Assembly (NCBI RefSeq): GCF_950023065.1
Contig: NC_088677.1
Coordinates: forward strand, 17,629,230 to 17,693,229
Direction of reading: 5' to 3'
Source: Planococcus citri
Lineage: Eukaryota > Arthropoda > Insecta > Hemiptera > Pseudococcidae
Length of the DNA stretch: 64,000 bases
The notes under the pieces are model-generated. The model was not told the origin of the DNA. It worked only from the letters and a program-made list of their open reading frames with translations, and did no database searches. The position numbers were made by a program, and so were the translations under genes. Every line of letters starts with the position of its first letter. The stretch's first letter is position 1. This document shows positions 36,501 through 51,500 of this stretch, in pieces.

Positions 36501-39500
36501 TTTTTTCAAAAATTGCAAAAAAGATTAATTTTTATCAAATCACCAGAAAATTTTACTTCTTCGGTCAAACCTAAGTTATGTAAAATTCTACTATGTACAT
36601 ACTTTGTAAAAATCATAAAAAATCTCTCTTTTGCCAAAATTGTCAAAAAAATATTTTTCATCAAAATTGCCAAAAAGCATTGGTTTTTTTTGTAAAAATT
36701 GCAGAAAAATCTTTTTTTTGACCAAAATTCCAGAAAATCTATCTTCTTAGTAAAAAAAATTATGTATTGTGAAAAACCCTTGTTTTGTCAAAATTGCCAA
36801 AAAAGCCTGGTTTTTAGTGAAATTTGCTAAAAAGTCTTGACCTTTTTTTTCAAAATCCCTCAAAAACCTGTTTTTTTCCATTACCAAAATTGGTGGAAAT
36901 TCTACATTTCGAAATTGAGTTTTTAGAATTAATTTGGGGAATTTCAATTCAAGAAAATAGGATTCGAAAATTCAGTAGGAAAGTCAGGAAAATAACATTC
37001 GAGAAAAATTTACGTATTCGACGAAATGATCATTCGAAGTGATGACCTAATTTTTCATATTAAAACCCCTTGGAGGAAGGGAATAAAAGTGTTAGTCCGC
37101 GTAGGCCCTTTTCCTTAGATCCGCCACTGGAATATTATAATATTTGAGATAACTTACCCTCTCCTGTGAGACAGGAAGAAATAGACGCCAACTAATATCA
37201 TAAGCAGAAATACAACTACGATGATGAAATGTAAAACGTTGAATTTTGACAAGAAATGATCCGCTGAATCGGATGCATGTTCGACACTCGATGGAACGTT
37301 ATTATTACCGATATGACATCGATTACCGGAATAGTCCTCAGGACAACTGAAAAAAAAAACATGTTTCCAATTAATATTTCTATTCGATTTAGAAGCAACT
37401 CAAAATTTTACATTTCTTCAAAAATTTTGATTCGTATAAAAGGTGTCGAAAAAACATACAAAAATACGTCATTAGCCAAAATTTCACGACATCATAAATT
37501 TCCATCTAATACATTCTAAAAATTTTCATTTTTTTTCAATTTTTTGCCATTTTGAAATTTTTTAAAAAACTTTTGTAAGCCTTTAGAAACACTTATTTAA
37601 AAAAAAAACTGAAAAAATTTTACGTCTTTGGAAATTCAATCTCAATTCAAATCATTCTCGCTCATCTTGTCAGCGTTACTCGACCTCCTCCAATAGTTTC
37701 TCACTTTCTACCGTCCAATTCGCCCAAAAAACACGTAAATAAAATCTCAAAAGCGCATCATAATAAAACGAAATATTTTCATAATTACATGCACGTCGGA
37801 GTATGCGATCCGTCTGTAGGTTCTTGGCAAGTACCACCGTTGAAGCAATAATGCACACAAGTCGACCAAATGCTGCACCTACTGCCTATCCAATTAGATT
37901 TACAGTGACAGAAAGGTCCTTTTTCACCGTTCAAGCAAAGACCATTATTGTGACAATAATCTTTACACGTTGATCCGTCATTTCCATTCGATTTTACTTC
38001 GCAATCGACTCCAGTCCAAGGAGAAGGACAACTAAAACAAGAGCCAAGTTTGAAATAACGAAAAAATTCCATCGAATAAGATGAAAAACATTTCAAGCAA
38101 ATCTACGTATGTACCTGCAATAAGACCGGCCGTTGATTTCGTGGCATGTGCCACCATTGGCACATTGGCCATGCTGGCATCGTCGATTACGACATTCGCT
38201 AGGTGTATCGATGATATCGCAAACGCAATTCGGGTCTCCTTTGGCACAAGTACAATTACACAGGTTAGTCTCGCAACGTCGACCGGTGAATAGCGGTGGG
38301 CACATGCATGACACGTCTTTTGTTGTCACGCTACACGTTCCTGTAAACGAAGGTGAAAAATAATTAGTCATTGGTTATTTTATTTGAGTGAAAATCAAGA
38401 GCATATATGTAAATGATGGATTGTTTGTTGAAGCTGCAGCAGTGTAGGTACATAGGTATAACAGTACTAACCTCCGTTTAGACATAGATCTTTGCAGGCG
38501 TTTTGATCGCATCTTTTACCAGTATAACCAGGAGGGCAAATACATTTCGGTCCGGTGTCTATTAAACGACAAGATCCCTGTAAAAAAAACACACATCAAA
38601 GTTATATTAATGTACATACATACATAGGTAATTCCTCGTACTTCATAGTGAAAAATTCATTTCTGATTTTTTTCGCTCTCTCACCATAAAATTTGGCAGG
38701 TCTTATGTAAAAAATTTCTAGTACCATGTTAGTAAAAATGAAATCCAAAAAATTTGAATTTTGTACGTTTTATACATTCTAATTTTTAAATTTAGTCCAG
38801 TTTCATTAGAAAAATACTATTAGATATTTTTCACTACTCCGCATGATAAAAAAGTGACACGTGTCCCTTTCCTTAAAAAATAAAAAAAATCACATTTTTT
38901 CGTTCTAACCCTGTTTTCAATTCCCCTCCTCCCCCTGGCCACCACAAAAATAAGGCTTGTACTCGGTCATTATTTTAATTAACCCAGTTACCTACTAAAT
39001 GGTTTATTTTTCTGCGTTTTGGTTACCAAATTATTTTTTTTGTACAAATTTTCAAGATTTTTTTTCATAGACTTTGAAGAAATTGTTTTTTTTTCTTAAA
39101 AATTGCTAAAAAGTCTCGCTTTTCAACCAAAAAAATTAAAAATTTGCCAATAATCGTTCAATAAGTTCTGCTTTTTGTCAAAAATTGTGAAAAAATTCTC
39201 GTTTTTTATATCGTACAATAGTCTTGCCTTTTGCTAAACATTGCAAAAAATTACGAAGAAACGTCGTTTTTTATGCCTAAAAACATGCAAAAATAAAGTG
39301 TCACTTTACAAAAAAAATAAAATGAAATAAAAACGAAAAAATGGAATTTCTGTATCAATTATTTCCAAAAATTGTCGATTTCTACAAGAATTGTCAATTT
39401 ATCACTTTTTGAAATAACTCTCGAAACTCCTAAAAATTTTCAATTTTTTTGGCAGAAATTTCCGAAAAATATCATCCCATCATTTTTCTGGCAATAATTA

Positions 39501-42500
39501 CCAAAAAATCTAGGTTTTTTCGCAAAAAATTTCAAAAAGCATTATGTACCTACTTTTTTCCAAAAATTGTTCAAAAGTTGTGATTATTAACAAAAATTTC
39601 CAAAAGTTGCACAAATATAATATAGTTTTTTCAATTAAAAAAAAACTATAATTTTTTGCAATTTTTTGGCAATTTTAGGTAAAAACAAACTGCTATAAAA
39701 AGCCTGAATTTTTGGAAATTTTTGTTAAAAATCAAAACTTTTGAACAATTTTTGAAAAAAAGTAACGTTTTTTGAAATTTTTGGCAAAAAATCTAGAATT
39801 ATTCGACAATTTTTTCAAAAAACTCGACTTTTTGGAAATATTTCAAAAAAAAAAAAATGATGGGGTAATACTTTTTGACAATTTTTTGCAAAAAGGCGAA
39901 GCTTTTGTTTAATTTTATAAAAAAAGTGAAAATCTTTAGCAATTTCGAAAATTATTTCAAAAAAGAAAAAAATTGATAGAAGACCCAAAAATTATTGATT
40001 TTTGCTAAGATGGCCAAATTTTTGTCTTTGAAAATATAATTTTCACAATTACTCAAAATTTTCACTTCTTTTTTAAATAATCAAAAACCTTGTTTTTTTC
40101 CAGTAACGTCTCTTTTTGCCAATAATTATTGAAAAGTCCTGCTTTTTGTTGAAGTCAAAATCTTTAGTCCTTTGGCTCGGAGGAGGAAATGAAATAATTT
40201 TTTTTTTTTTAAATCGACCAATGTTGAAATGTAGGTCAATTTTTTGCTTTTTGAAATGAGTTTCAAAATTGCTAAATATTTTTACTTTGATCTGATGATC
40301 TGAAATTGTCGAAAAGTATAGATTTTTTTCCAGAAATTGTTAAAAAGTAGGCCCTCTTTTTTTTTTTTTTTTTTTTTGCAATAATTACCAAAAAGTTTGT
40401 TTTTTTTATGAACTTGTCCTTCTTTTTTGCCAAAAAACTGTCAAAAATTCCAGTTTTTTTGAAATTTTTTTTAAAAATTATTACTTTTTTCCCAAAAACT
40501 GCAAAAAATTTGGGGTTTTGTAGCAGTTTGTAAAGCAGTCAAAAATTGAAAAAAAAAGTAGTTTTTTAAATGCAAAAAAAATTTTACTTCTCGAAAAAAT
40601 TGTGAAAAGGTGTGATTTTATCATTCGATATCCCAAAAATGAATAATATGCTCAAGATTTTCACTTTTTTTCAAAAATTTTATCCAAAAGCGTAACTTTT
40701 AGTCACTTTTTATAATGCCAAAAAGTTCAGTGACTTTGAGAGTCCAGACACACGGTCAATGACTTTGAGATGCTAGAATGATAGAAAGACAGACGACCTT
40801 GGAAAGCCAGACAAACAGGTGAATAGCTTTGAAAGGCTAGACAAGTGGAAAGACAACCTTGAGAGGCCAGACAGGTACATAGACGACCACTAGAGGCAGG
40901 AAAGTGACCTTGAGAATCTAGACACACAGGTCAGTGACCTTAATAGACCAGATAGGCGGGTCAGTGACCTTGGGGTAAATAACTCGCGCCCATATGGCTT
41001 CGTCCGGATAAGGCAGAAGACCTAGTTTGGGTGATCAGGTCAAGTTGACTAACAAAATTATTCAAGATTTAAAACTTTTCTTGGAGAGGAGATCTTACAC
41101 CCATTTTGGATCAATAAATTGATTTTTCTAAAAAAAAAATTCAACTTGAGGGGAAGGGTAATCAGTATTACTTTTTTTGCAGATAAGGAAAAAAAATCAA
41201 AAATAAGGAATTTTCTCTCACTCGATGCGATGTCACAAATTTGGAGGGTGTGAGGTAAAAAATTCCCAACTTTGCAAAATAACCTACACCTTAATTTTAT
41301 AACAACACGAGCTAGGAATTTTTTTTTTTTTTTGTTTAAATTTATAAAATATTTTTTTCCAATCACTCACCTTTTTACAATAGTTATCGCATTTGGATAC
41401 ATTACACACAGCTCCCGAATACCCGGGCGAACAAATACACTTTTTAACACCGTCGGAGACTTTCACACAGGTACCACCATTTTGACATCTTAGATCAGCA
41501 CATTGTTCGCAACGAGTACCTAAAATAACATAAAAATATAATTCATTAGTTCACAGAAATTGATTATTCTCGTATTTTAAATTTTAATAACAATTCAATC
41601 AGTCTTACCAGTGAACCCTTCTTTACATTTGCATCTGGTTGGAATCTGCGGCTCACATTCGCCATCATTCAAACATAAACTACATTGTTTAATTGGAATC
41701 TCGCAGTTATTACCAGTCCAGCCTTGTTTACAAATACACTGCAAAATACAATATTATTATAACACGTGAAATTCCGTTCGATAAAAATTCGCGAAAATGT
41801 TTATCATTATTTTGTTTGTTGGCAAGTACCTCGTTTCTTGTGGAACTTCTCAATTCTACGAAACCATCGCCGCACACGCAATTACGTTTTTGACCTCCGA
41901 ATGCGGTGAAACAGATCGAATTATTTCTAGTTGGCGCCTTCGAGGTGAAATTAATTTCTATGAAAATAAAACAGATTAAAACGTATTATTGCTGGTGAAA
42001 TATGTAACATCGTAAACGAGAACGTTATTCAGATCAAACTTATCATTTATTCATTAAATTTTTTCGAGAAATACTTCAAAATGTGCTCAATTTATTTCAA
42101 AAAAAAAAAATAATAATGATAATAAAATAAAATAAATGGTACAAAATTGATAATGCTTTACCTCGTGGAATTTGTTTATTTTCTTGATAAATTGCTAGAT
42201 CAGTAATACGTGATGATCCAATTTCTAAAATGGTGACATTTTCAGCTCCGAATTTATTCACTTTAATAATGTTGGATTTTTGATTTAACGCAACGTACAG
42301 GAAATCTTCAAATACATCTATTCGGAACGGTTTCATTCCTAAATTTAAATTTAAAAAAATTAATATGTGCCTACTTCAACTTTAATCGAATAGAATCAAC
42401 AGATGATTTACCTGGCGAAAACTGATGCACTAATTGCCGATTGGTTCCATTCAGATCGATACATTCGATCCATCTGAGTTTATTATCCACCCAATACAAT

Positions 42501-45500
42501 CTTTTGGCAGGGTAATCGATGGTCAACGCCATTGGCCAATAGATATTTTGTGTGACGAAATGTTTCCTATTCGAACCATCGGTTCCGGCCACCTCGATAC
42601 GAGCCTGTTTACCCAACTCGGACCAGAATAATTGCCTGAAAGAAAGCACGAAAATTACAATCAGACACATATTTATGCAATTTTTAAAGAGAACAGGAAT
42701 TTAAAAGATTGAGAAAATCTCTCTTACCCTCGCATCGGATCAATAACTAAATCCTTAGGTTTATGGAGATCGTTGTTGAATAGAGTCGTTTTGAATCTTC
42801 CTTTGGTGGTACATGCCATAATGGCTTGATGAGCTGTACTGGTTTCAATCCAGTAAACTATTTTACTAATCCAATCGACAGCTACGCTTTGAACTTCTCC
42901 TTCAACGTTGATCTGAAATACATTTTAATGACATTTTTTTCAGCTCAATTTTAGTTTATAAAAAAAACTGGACAATTAGATAGCGTCAAATTATCGAAAA
43001 GAAACAAAAAAATAAAAAAAAAATCTTGAAAAACTGATAAAAAAAAAATTAAGAAAAAAATGTAGACTCACCAATTGCACTCCACTTGCATTAAATATCT
43101 TCACGTAAGCCCCTGCATTTTGCCCATGTATAAGGTCGAACGTAATCGGTGTGACGAATATGGCATTATCTTGTTTATTTGTCCAGAACACCAATGACTC
43201 GTTACTTGAGATCATAATATCATACGTTTCGACTTTACTGCCAGTTTTAGAGAGTGTGATCTTTTTAACGAAATTATCGCTCGCTCTGTACGGATCAACG
43301 ATACCAAAATCTGCCTCCATCGCGACCGTCAAATACGCCGGTTGTCCTGAAAATGACCAATTTCCAAGTAGAATTAAGAAAAATACCATTTTCGCGAGAG
43401 AATACTCACAATGGAACTTACCAGTAGCGTGACAGGTCTTTTGATCCATAGGGAAAAGTGTGTATCCAGGGGCACATCTGCAATGAGCTGTGTTTTTCTT
43501 GACAAAACATTCTTGAGAGCAGGTACCAAATCTACAAGTGCATTTTTCTTCGTCCGAATTATCACCGCAGTCGTTTTGTCCGTCGCAGATGAGAGATTTA
43601 TTGACGCAATGATTATTGCCACATTTGAACATGTCTTGAGGACAATTTCCGACCATTTTACAAGCGTCTACGTCTTCGTCGGAATTATCGCCGCAGTTGT
43701 CTTTACCATTGCACAGGGTACTTTTCAAGATACATTTATGATTACGACATCTGCAATATTGGAGAAATTAATATAGCAAGGATACGATAAATTAGAACGT
43801 ATAAAATACGAGTACGTGGGTTTTGTTTCATTTGCGAGTTATTTTTTTTACCTGTATTTACTAGGTGGGCAGGCTCGATTAATGCAGAGTGATTCGGATT
43901 CGTCGCTTTTATCCGAACAGTCGAATTCGCCGTCGCATTGCCACGTATCTGGAATACATTCTGACGAGTTACAGGTGAATTGTTCGCTCGTACAGGAGAC
44001 GGGACAGTCTAACTCGTCGCTGAAATCGGTACAGTCCGGATCTCCGTCACATTTGTATTTTCTGCGAAAGGATAAATTTCAATTTGATTATTTAGATTAG
44101 ATGTAGATAAAGAGAAAATGTAACTTTTCCCTTAAACATTAAAAATACGCAGATACGGAAATAAAACGTTCAACTCACAAGTGAATGCAAGTCGGTGGCT
44201 TAGCGCATTTGAATTCCTCAGTGCCACATGTGATGTTGCAATTCGATTCGTCTTCTTTATCATGACAGTCGAAATGACCATCGCAAAGAGAATTTTTACT
44301 GATGCATTTTCCGTCCAAACATCTGGAAAAAAAAGTGCATTGTGAGAATTTTACCGGCCTGAATAATGCGGTTGTCCTTGACATTTCCTAAATTCAATCA
44401 GTTATTTTTTTAATAAGTACAGAAAAGAAACCCATTGGCCCGAGCGAAGCGAGGGCAAAAGATTTTGAATTTTTATGATTCAAAAAAATATCTAAGATCG
44501 TTTTTGATGTAAAAAATTCATTTTTCTCAGCTGTGACATTTTTTAAAATTGGAACAATAATTTTTCAGAATAATTTAAATTCTAGAATAGAAAATAAAAA
44601 TGACCGGAGCGAAGCGAGGAAAAAGCTTTGAGACACGTGGGGTGAGATTCGAAATACAAAACAACGTTTTTTTTATGAGGAAACCCACTTGTTTGACCAT
44701 CTTTGATAATTTTGAAAGTTGAGTCAAAAATCTCACTTTCAAGTAGGTACTTAAAATAACCTAAAAAATTAATAAATGATGCACGTGCGAAGCGAGGGCG
44801 AAAGTTTTTGAAAATTTATCAGTCTAATTTGTAAAAAAGAAAGGGTTCAGACGTACGTATATTCAACGTTGAAAATATATTCTTCAAATTTTCACTATCA
44901 ATTCCGATAAGATTATGAAAATGGGAAAAAATTGATGAAATAAAAAAAATCACTATTTTACTGCATTTCCCCCCCCCCCCCTTTCTCGCAATTTTTTTAT
45001 TTTTTATAGGTATGTACAATTATAATTTTTTTCAAGACGAGGGAAAATCATAAAAATAAGGGCCTAAAAAGGACTTTCTGAGAAAAAAAGAACTTTTAAG
45101 GACCACGATTGAAAAAAAAGAACAGTTCCTTATAAAAAGGACCAATTGAGATGACTGCCGGGTCCAACCCCAGGTCCTATCTTGGGTCTGACAACATCAA
45201 CTGATTCTAAATGATGAAAACAATGTCTGCTCCAAACACTGATTGAAAACAGTGTCTGTTTCCAACACTGATTCAAAACAGTGTCTGCTTCAAACACTGA
45301 TTGAAACCAGGGTTCTGTTTCAAAAACTAATTCAAAGCAGTGTCCGTTTCAAACACTGATTGAAAACAGTGTCTGTTTCAAACACTGATTCAAAACAGTG
45401 TATGTTTCAAACACTGATTCAAAACAGTGTATGTTTCAAACACTGATTTAAAAATGGTGTCGTTTCAAACACTGAATGATTAAAAACAGTGTTTCTTTCA

Positions 45501-48500
45501 AACACTAATTCAAAACAGTGTCTGTTTCAAACACTGATAAAAACGGTGTCTGGTACACAGAGTCTGAAAACGGTGTCTGTTTCAAACACTGATTGAAAAC
45601 AGTGTCTGTTTCAAACACTGATTGAAAACAGTGTCTGTTTCAAACACTGAATGATTAAAAACAGGATCTGTTTCAAATGCTGATGAAAACGGCGTCTGTT
45701 TCAAACACTGATTCAAAACAGTATCTGTTTCAAACACTGATTCAAAACAGTGTCTGTTTCAAACACTGATTCAAAACAGTGTCTGTTTCAAACACTGATT
45801 CAAAACAGTGTCTGTTTCAAACACTGATTCAAAACAGTGTATGTTTCAAACACTGATTCAAAACAGTGTATGTTTCAAACACTGATTTAAAAATGGTGTC
45901 GTTTCAAACACTGAATGATTAAAAACAGTGTTTCTTTCAAACACTAATTCAAAACAGTGTCTGTTTCAAACACTGATAAAAACGGTGTCTGGTACACAGA
46001 GTCTGAAAACGGTGTCGGTTTCAAACACTGATTGAAAACAGTGTCTGTTTCAAACACTGAATGATTAAAAACAGGATCTGTTTCAAATGCTGATGAAAAC
46101 GGCGTCTGTTTCAAACACTGATTCAAAACAGTGTCTGTTTCAAACACTGATTCAAAACAGTGTCTGTTTCAAACACTGATTCAAAACAGTGTCTGTTTCA
46201 AACACTGATTCAAAACAGTGTCTGTTTCAAACACTGATTCAAAACAGTGTCTGTTTCAAACACTGATTCAAAACAGTGTCTGTTTCAAACACTGATTCAA
46301 AACAGTGTCTGTTTCAAACACTGATTCAAAACAGTGTCTGTTTCAAACACTGATTGAAAATGGTGACTGTTTCAAACACTGATTGAGAACAGTGCCCTTT
46401 TCAAACACTAATTCAAAACAGTGACTGTTTCAAACACTGATTCAAAACCGTGTCTGTTTCAAACACTGATTCAAAACCGTGTCTGTTTCAAACACTGATT
46501 GAGAACAGTGCCCGTTTCAAACAGTGATTGAGAACAGTACCCGTTTCAAACACAGGTTGAGAACGGTGTCCGTTTAAAACACTGATTTAAAACAGTGTCT
46601 GTTTCAAACATTAATTCAAAGCAGTGTCCGTTTCGAATACTGATTGAAAACTGCGTCTGTTTCAAACACTGATTCAAAAGTTCAAAACAGTGTCTGTTAC
46701 AAACTCTGATTGAAACCGTGTCTGCTTCAAACACTGATTCAAAAGAGCATCTGTTTCACACGCTGATTGAAAACAGTGTCTGTTTCAAACACTGATTGAA
46801 AACAGTGTCTGTTTCAAACATTGATTCAAAACAGTGTCTGTATCAAACACTGATTCAAAACAGTGTCTGTATCAAACATGGGTTCTAATTTGGGTCTCAA
46901 AACACCCACTGATGGAAAACAGTGCCTGCTTCAAACACTGATTGAAAACAATGTCTGTTTCAAACACTGGTTCAAAACGTGTCTATTTCAAACCCAGGTT
47001 CTTACTTTGGTCTGAAAACACTCAAATGGTGTCTTGTCCATCCCTAACTCCTTGGGTCTGATAACACCCACTGATTCAAAACTGTGTCTATTTCAAACCC
47101 AGGTCCCCACTTGTGTCTGAAAACTCCCAAACGGTGTCTGGTCCAACCCCAGGTCCTTACTTGGGTCTGAAAACACCACCAGATTCAAAATGGTGTCTTT
47201 TTCAAATCCAGGTCCTTACTTGGGAACCTCTGGAGGTGTCCGCCTCCGATTTGAACGGGACCGCGATTTTTGGAAAGAGCATGTTCTAAAACCCCCAAAT
47301 CCAAATTTTCAGCTGCCCAAGTTCATTTTTCGATTTTTTGGGATTTTTTGAAAATCCAAAATTGACTATTTCGGTGATTTATGTTTTTTAAAAAAAAGTA
47401 CGTACTTGATCAGAAAAAATGTTCAAAATAAATCCTAAAACTGATATTAACCCCCCAAAATCGAAATTTCGCCATTTCCAGCCATTCTGGAGCCTCCGCC
47501 GATATTTTACAATTTCTCCAGAATTTTGAATTTGCTCCAGAAGGCATGAATATGAAGTTGAGCAGCTAAAAAAGGTTGTGTGTTATACTCGATCACTTTA
47601 ACGAGTTTATCCACATTTGAGTCGATTTTGAGAGGGACGCCTCAAGAGTGGTTTTTTGACCATCTATTTTCAAAACTGGTCAAAAAACCGCTCTTGAGGT
47701 GTCCCTTCCGAAACCAACTCAAATGTGGATAAACTTGTTAAACAGATCGAGTATAACACACAACTCGATTTTTAGCTGCCCAACTTCATATTCACGCCTT
47801 CTGGAGCAAATTCAAAATTCTTGTAAAATAGCGGTGGTGGCTTCACAATGGCTGGGAATGGCGAAATTTGGATTTTGGGGGGTTAATATCAGTCTTAGGA
47901 TTTATTTTGAACTTTTTTTCTGATCAAGTAGGTACGTACTTTTTTTAAAAAAAAAGCATAAATCACCAAAATAGTCAATTTTGGATTTTCAAAAATTCGC
48001 CAAAAATCTAAAAATGAACTTGGACAGCTGAAAATTTGGATTTGGGGGTTTTAGAACATGCTCTTTCCAAAAATCGCGGTCCCGTTCAAATCGGAGGCGG
48101 ATACCTTAAGAAGTTCCCTTGTTAGGTCTGAAAACACCCACTGATTCAAAACAGTGTCTATTCCAAACGCGGGTCCTTACTTGGGTCCGAAAACACCCAC
48201 TGATTCAAAAACGGTGTCTGTTTCAAACCCAGGTCCTCACTTAATAAAATTTCATAAGGTACACCGCTCGAGATACGATACTATTCGGAGTAACGTTTCT
48301 TACTTGAATTCACTTTCTGTGCAGTTTCTCAGAGGACAATTCATTTCGTCGGAATGATCACCGCAATCGTTCTCCAAATCGCATTTCCAACGTCCCGGAA
48401 TACACCTGATTTAAAAAAAACACAATATTAATACTACGTGGCACGATATTCAACCCAGATTTTCATAAAAACTCCTCAAATTCATACTTGTTATTAGCAC

Positions 48501-51500
48501 ATTTGAAATAAGTAGGATCGCAAGTACGATGCGAACAACTAGCCGGCTCATCTTCACCATTAGGGCAATCTTTATCACCGTCGCAAACCCAAGCCTGCAT
48601 AATACATCTACCGCTCGAGCACCTTTGCTGGTTCGAAGCACAAGTGCTCACCTCACAGTCAGCTTCGTCGCTCCCATCTTCGCAATCTTTATCTCCATCG
48701 CAAGCGTGAACCGAAGGAATACATTTATTCGATTTGACGCATTTGAACTGTAACATTATAAATCGTTCAATCATCACTATCCATTTCATTTATCAACATA
48801 GTAAGCATCGAAATACGCACTTCGTTAACTTTACATTCCGTGGGGCAATTTTGCTCATCTTCTCCGCCAGCGCAATCGAGATTACCGTCGCATTTCAACG
48901 AATTGAGAATACAGAACGCCGGTTGCGTCCCATTAGCTGCACATTTGAAGTGAGTATCCATACAAGTGAACGTATCGCAGTCTTTTTCATCGGAGTTATC
49001 CCCGCAATCGTTTTTACCATTGCAGATGGCCGCTGGATGCGTACAGTTGTAATTAGCGCACTGGAATTGGCCAGGGAAACATTTGAATTCCGGACAGTCT
49101 TTCGGCTCGTCCCAACCGTCTCCGCAATCATCCTATAAAATAGCATATCAACTGTTAGAATCGTTCGATTTCAAAAAATACTCAAATCAAGATCAATTTA
49201 TACCTGATTATCGCATCTCCACCACATCGGTATACATTTGTAGGTATTAGGACACACGAAATGCGAACTCGAACAATTTGCTTTACACGATACTCCATCC
49301 GAATCCAATACAAAATTATCAGGACATGCGCAAACATGGCCTCCTTCGGGTTTAATCAGGCAAAGAGCTTTACATCCTCCGTTATTTTTACACGTGTTGT
49401 TTTGCACTGAAAAAAACACTCGTTTTGATAAAATTTTCCAAAAAAAAAATTACAAAAACCAAACTTTTTTTTTTCTAAAAATACCTGAAGGTTGTTTGAA
49501 TGGATGAAATACTCGGATATCCATCGGTCTATAATTAACGTGGGTAACCGATTTGCAATCTTTGCCGTGATATTTATTACACCTTTCTACCGTCTGTGAT
49601 TCCCAATCCGTCCAAAAAACGTAATCTTCGAATACCGCCAAAGCAAAGATATGATGCAAATTCACCGAAGGATCAGTACCTGAAAAAATATAAAATACAA
49701 TCGTAATTAATTCACATACAAAAATGTCACACGAGTTACTAAGTAAAAGAGCATCTCAAAAAAAAATTACTTCGACTGATCACAGTTTGTTGATTTTTGC
49801 CATCGAAATCAGCCACAGCGATGTAATCGAGTTTAGCATCACCCCAGAATATTTCACGAGTTTCGTAACTAATGGTGAGAGCATTCGGCCAGCCTAAGGA
49901 ATCGTTGATCAAAACTCGTACTCCGGTTCCATCCATCGCAGCTTTACCAATATACGGTTGATTACCCCAATCGGTCCAAAACATATATCTGCGAAAGAAA
50001 ATTCATCCAAATGATTAAATTCAAACCCAACAAGGGGTACGATTAGCTTACGAAATAAAAAAAAAATTATACTAACCCTCTGGTGGGATCGAGGACAATA
50101 GATCTGGGTTCTTGTAATAAATTTTTATCGTTGATCAGTACCTTTTTGAACCTGCCATCTAGTCTGGATACTTCGATGGTATCGTGACCTTTATCACACC
50201 AGTATAAATTTTTCGCGATCCAATCAACGGCCAGACCATCCGGGTTGAGTAAATTCGATCCATGAAGAGTCTGTAAGAAAATTTCATAATTGATGAAATA
50301 AAATATATTCACATAAAGTACGTACTTACAAGTTGTTAAATTATATTTACTTGGAAAGTGGTATTTTGCGGGCACTGTCGACGAATAGTTTTCAAACTTT
50401 TCGATACTTCGGACCAATATAAACAGCCACTTTCGTAATCGTAATCCAATCCTACGGCGTTGGTTAAATTATGAACTTCGATGGTGGAATTACCATTCAT
50501 TTCGATTCTTCTTATAAAGTGTTTATTTGTCAGTAATAAAGAAGGTGGTTGTTCAGCTGTAAAAAAAAACAACAATGAAAATCAGAATAGAATTCCTTCA
50601 AAGTTTTACGTAATTTTTTTTTTTTTTTGAAGAGGAATAAAGAGCTTACTTTTCAATTTACACGAATGTTTATCTTCTAACAAGACGTAGCCCTTGTCGC
50701 AGTAGCATTTATAAGATCCTCGCTCGTTGACGCAAATTTGACTGCAAGGTCTGCTTTTGCATTCGTTAACATCGATACAAATATGAGGTATTGACGGATG
50801 GACTTGATATCCGGTATTGCAGGCGCATTCGAAACCGATTTTCTTATCGATGCAGGTGTGTTGGCAGTGAGAAACGGCCAAAGAGCATTCGTTGATGTCT
50901 GGAAAATTCAAATTAATTAATTTCCTTAAAATTCGTAAATTTTTAACTTACAAAAAAAATAAAATAAATAAATGAAACAAAAAACTGAATGACACTGCTG
51001 GATCTAAGGAGAAAGAATTACGCGGTCGAAGGTCTCAGATGGGTCCATTTTGGAAATTGTGACTTTTATTCCCCCCCCCCCCCCCCCCGAAAAAACTTTA
51101 CCATCACAAATTGAGTCATCACTCCAAATGACCATTTCGTCGAATAAATTTTTCTTGAACGTTAATTTTCTGACTTTGCCACTGAATTTTCAAATTCGAT
51201 TTCCCGGATTAATAATTTACTTCAAGAATTTTGACGAAACAATTTTTTTTTACATATGTACATTTTTACAAAAAAAAAGAATTTTTTGCAATTTTGGCTT
51301 CTAGAAAATTGAGTAGGTAGGTACGTTTTAGTATATTAAAGAAAACTTCTTTTTTTTTTTTGCAATTTTGACAAAAAAAAAACAGATTTTTTGCAAAGAA
51401 AGCTAAGAAAAATTTCGAACAATGTTGTCTAAAAATAAATTTTATTCTGCAATTATGGCAAAAAACAGTGACTTTTTGGAAATTTTGAAGAAAAACATTT

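Noticed and set aside
45944..46734. Minus-strand frames encoding [14 protein letters not shown] repeats
   Set aside because: They are translations of the 29-bp minisatellite; 29 is not a multiple of three and the peptide recurs in all frames, so openness is a by-product.
45225..46870. Possible CRISPR array (29-bp repeats)
   Set aside because: The units are head-to-tail with no unique spacers, and the host is a eukaryote.
43411..49138. Plus-strand frames of 90-134 residues at 43411-43776 and 48734-49138
   Set aside because: They are antisense shadows of LRP1 exons 23, 24 and 28, which are cysteine-rich and lack stops on the other strand.
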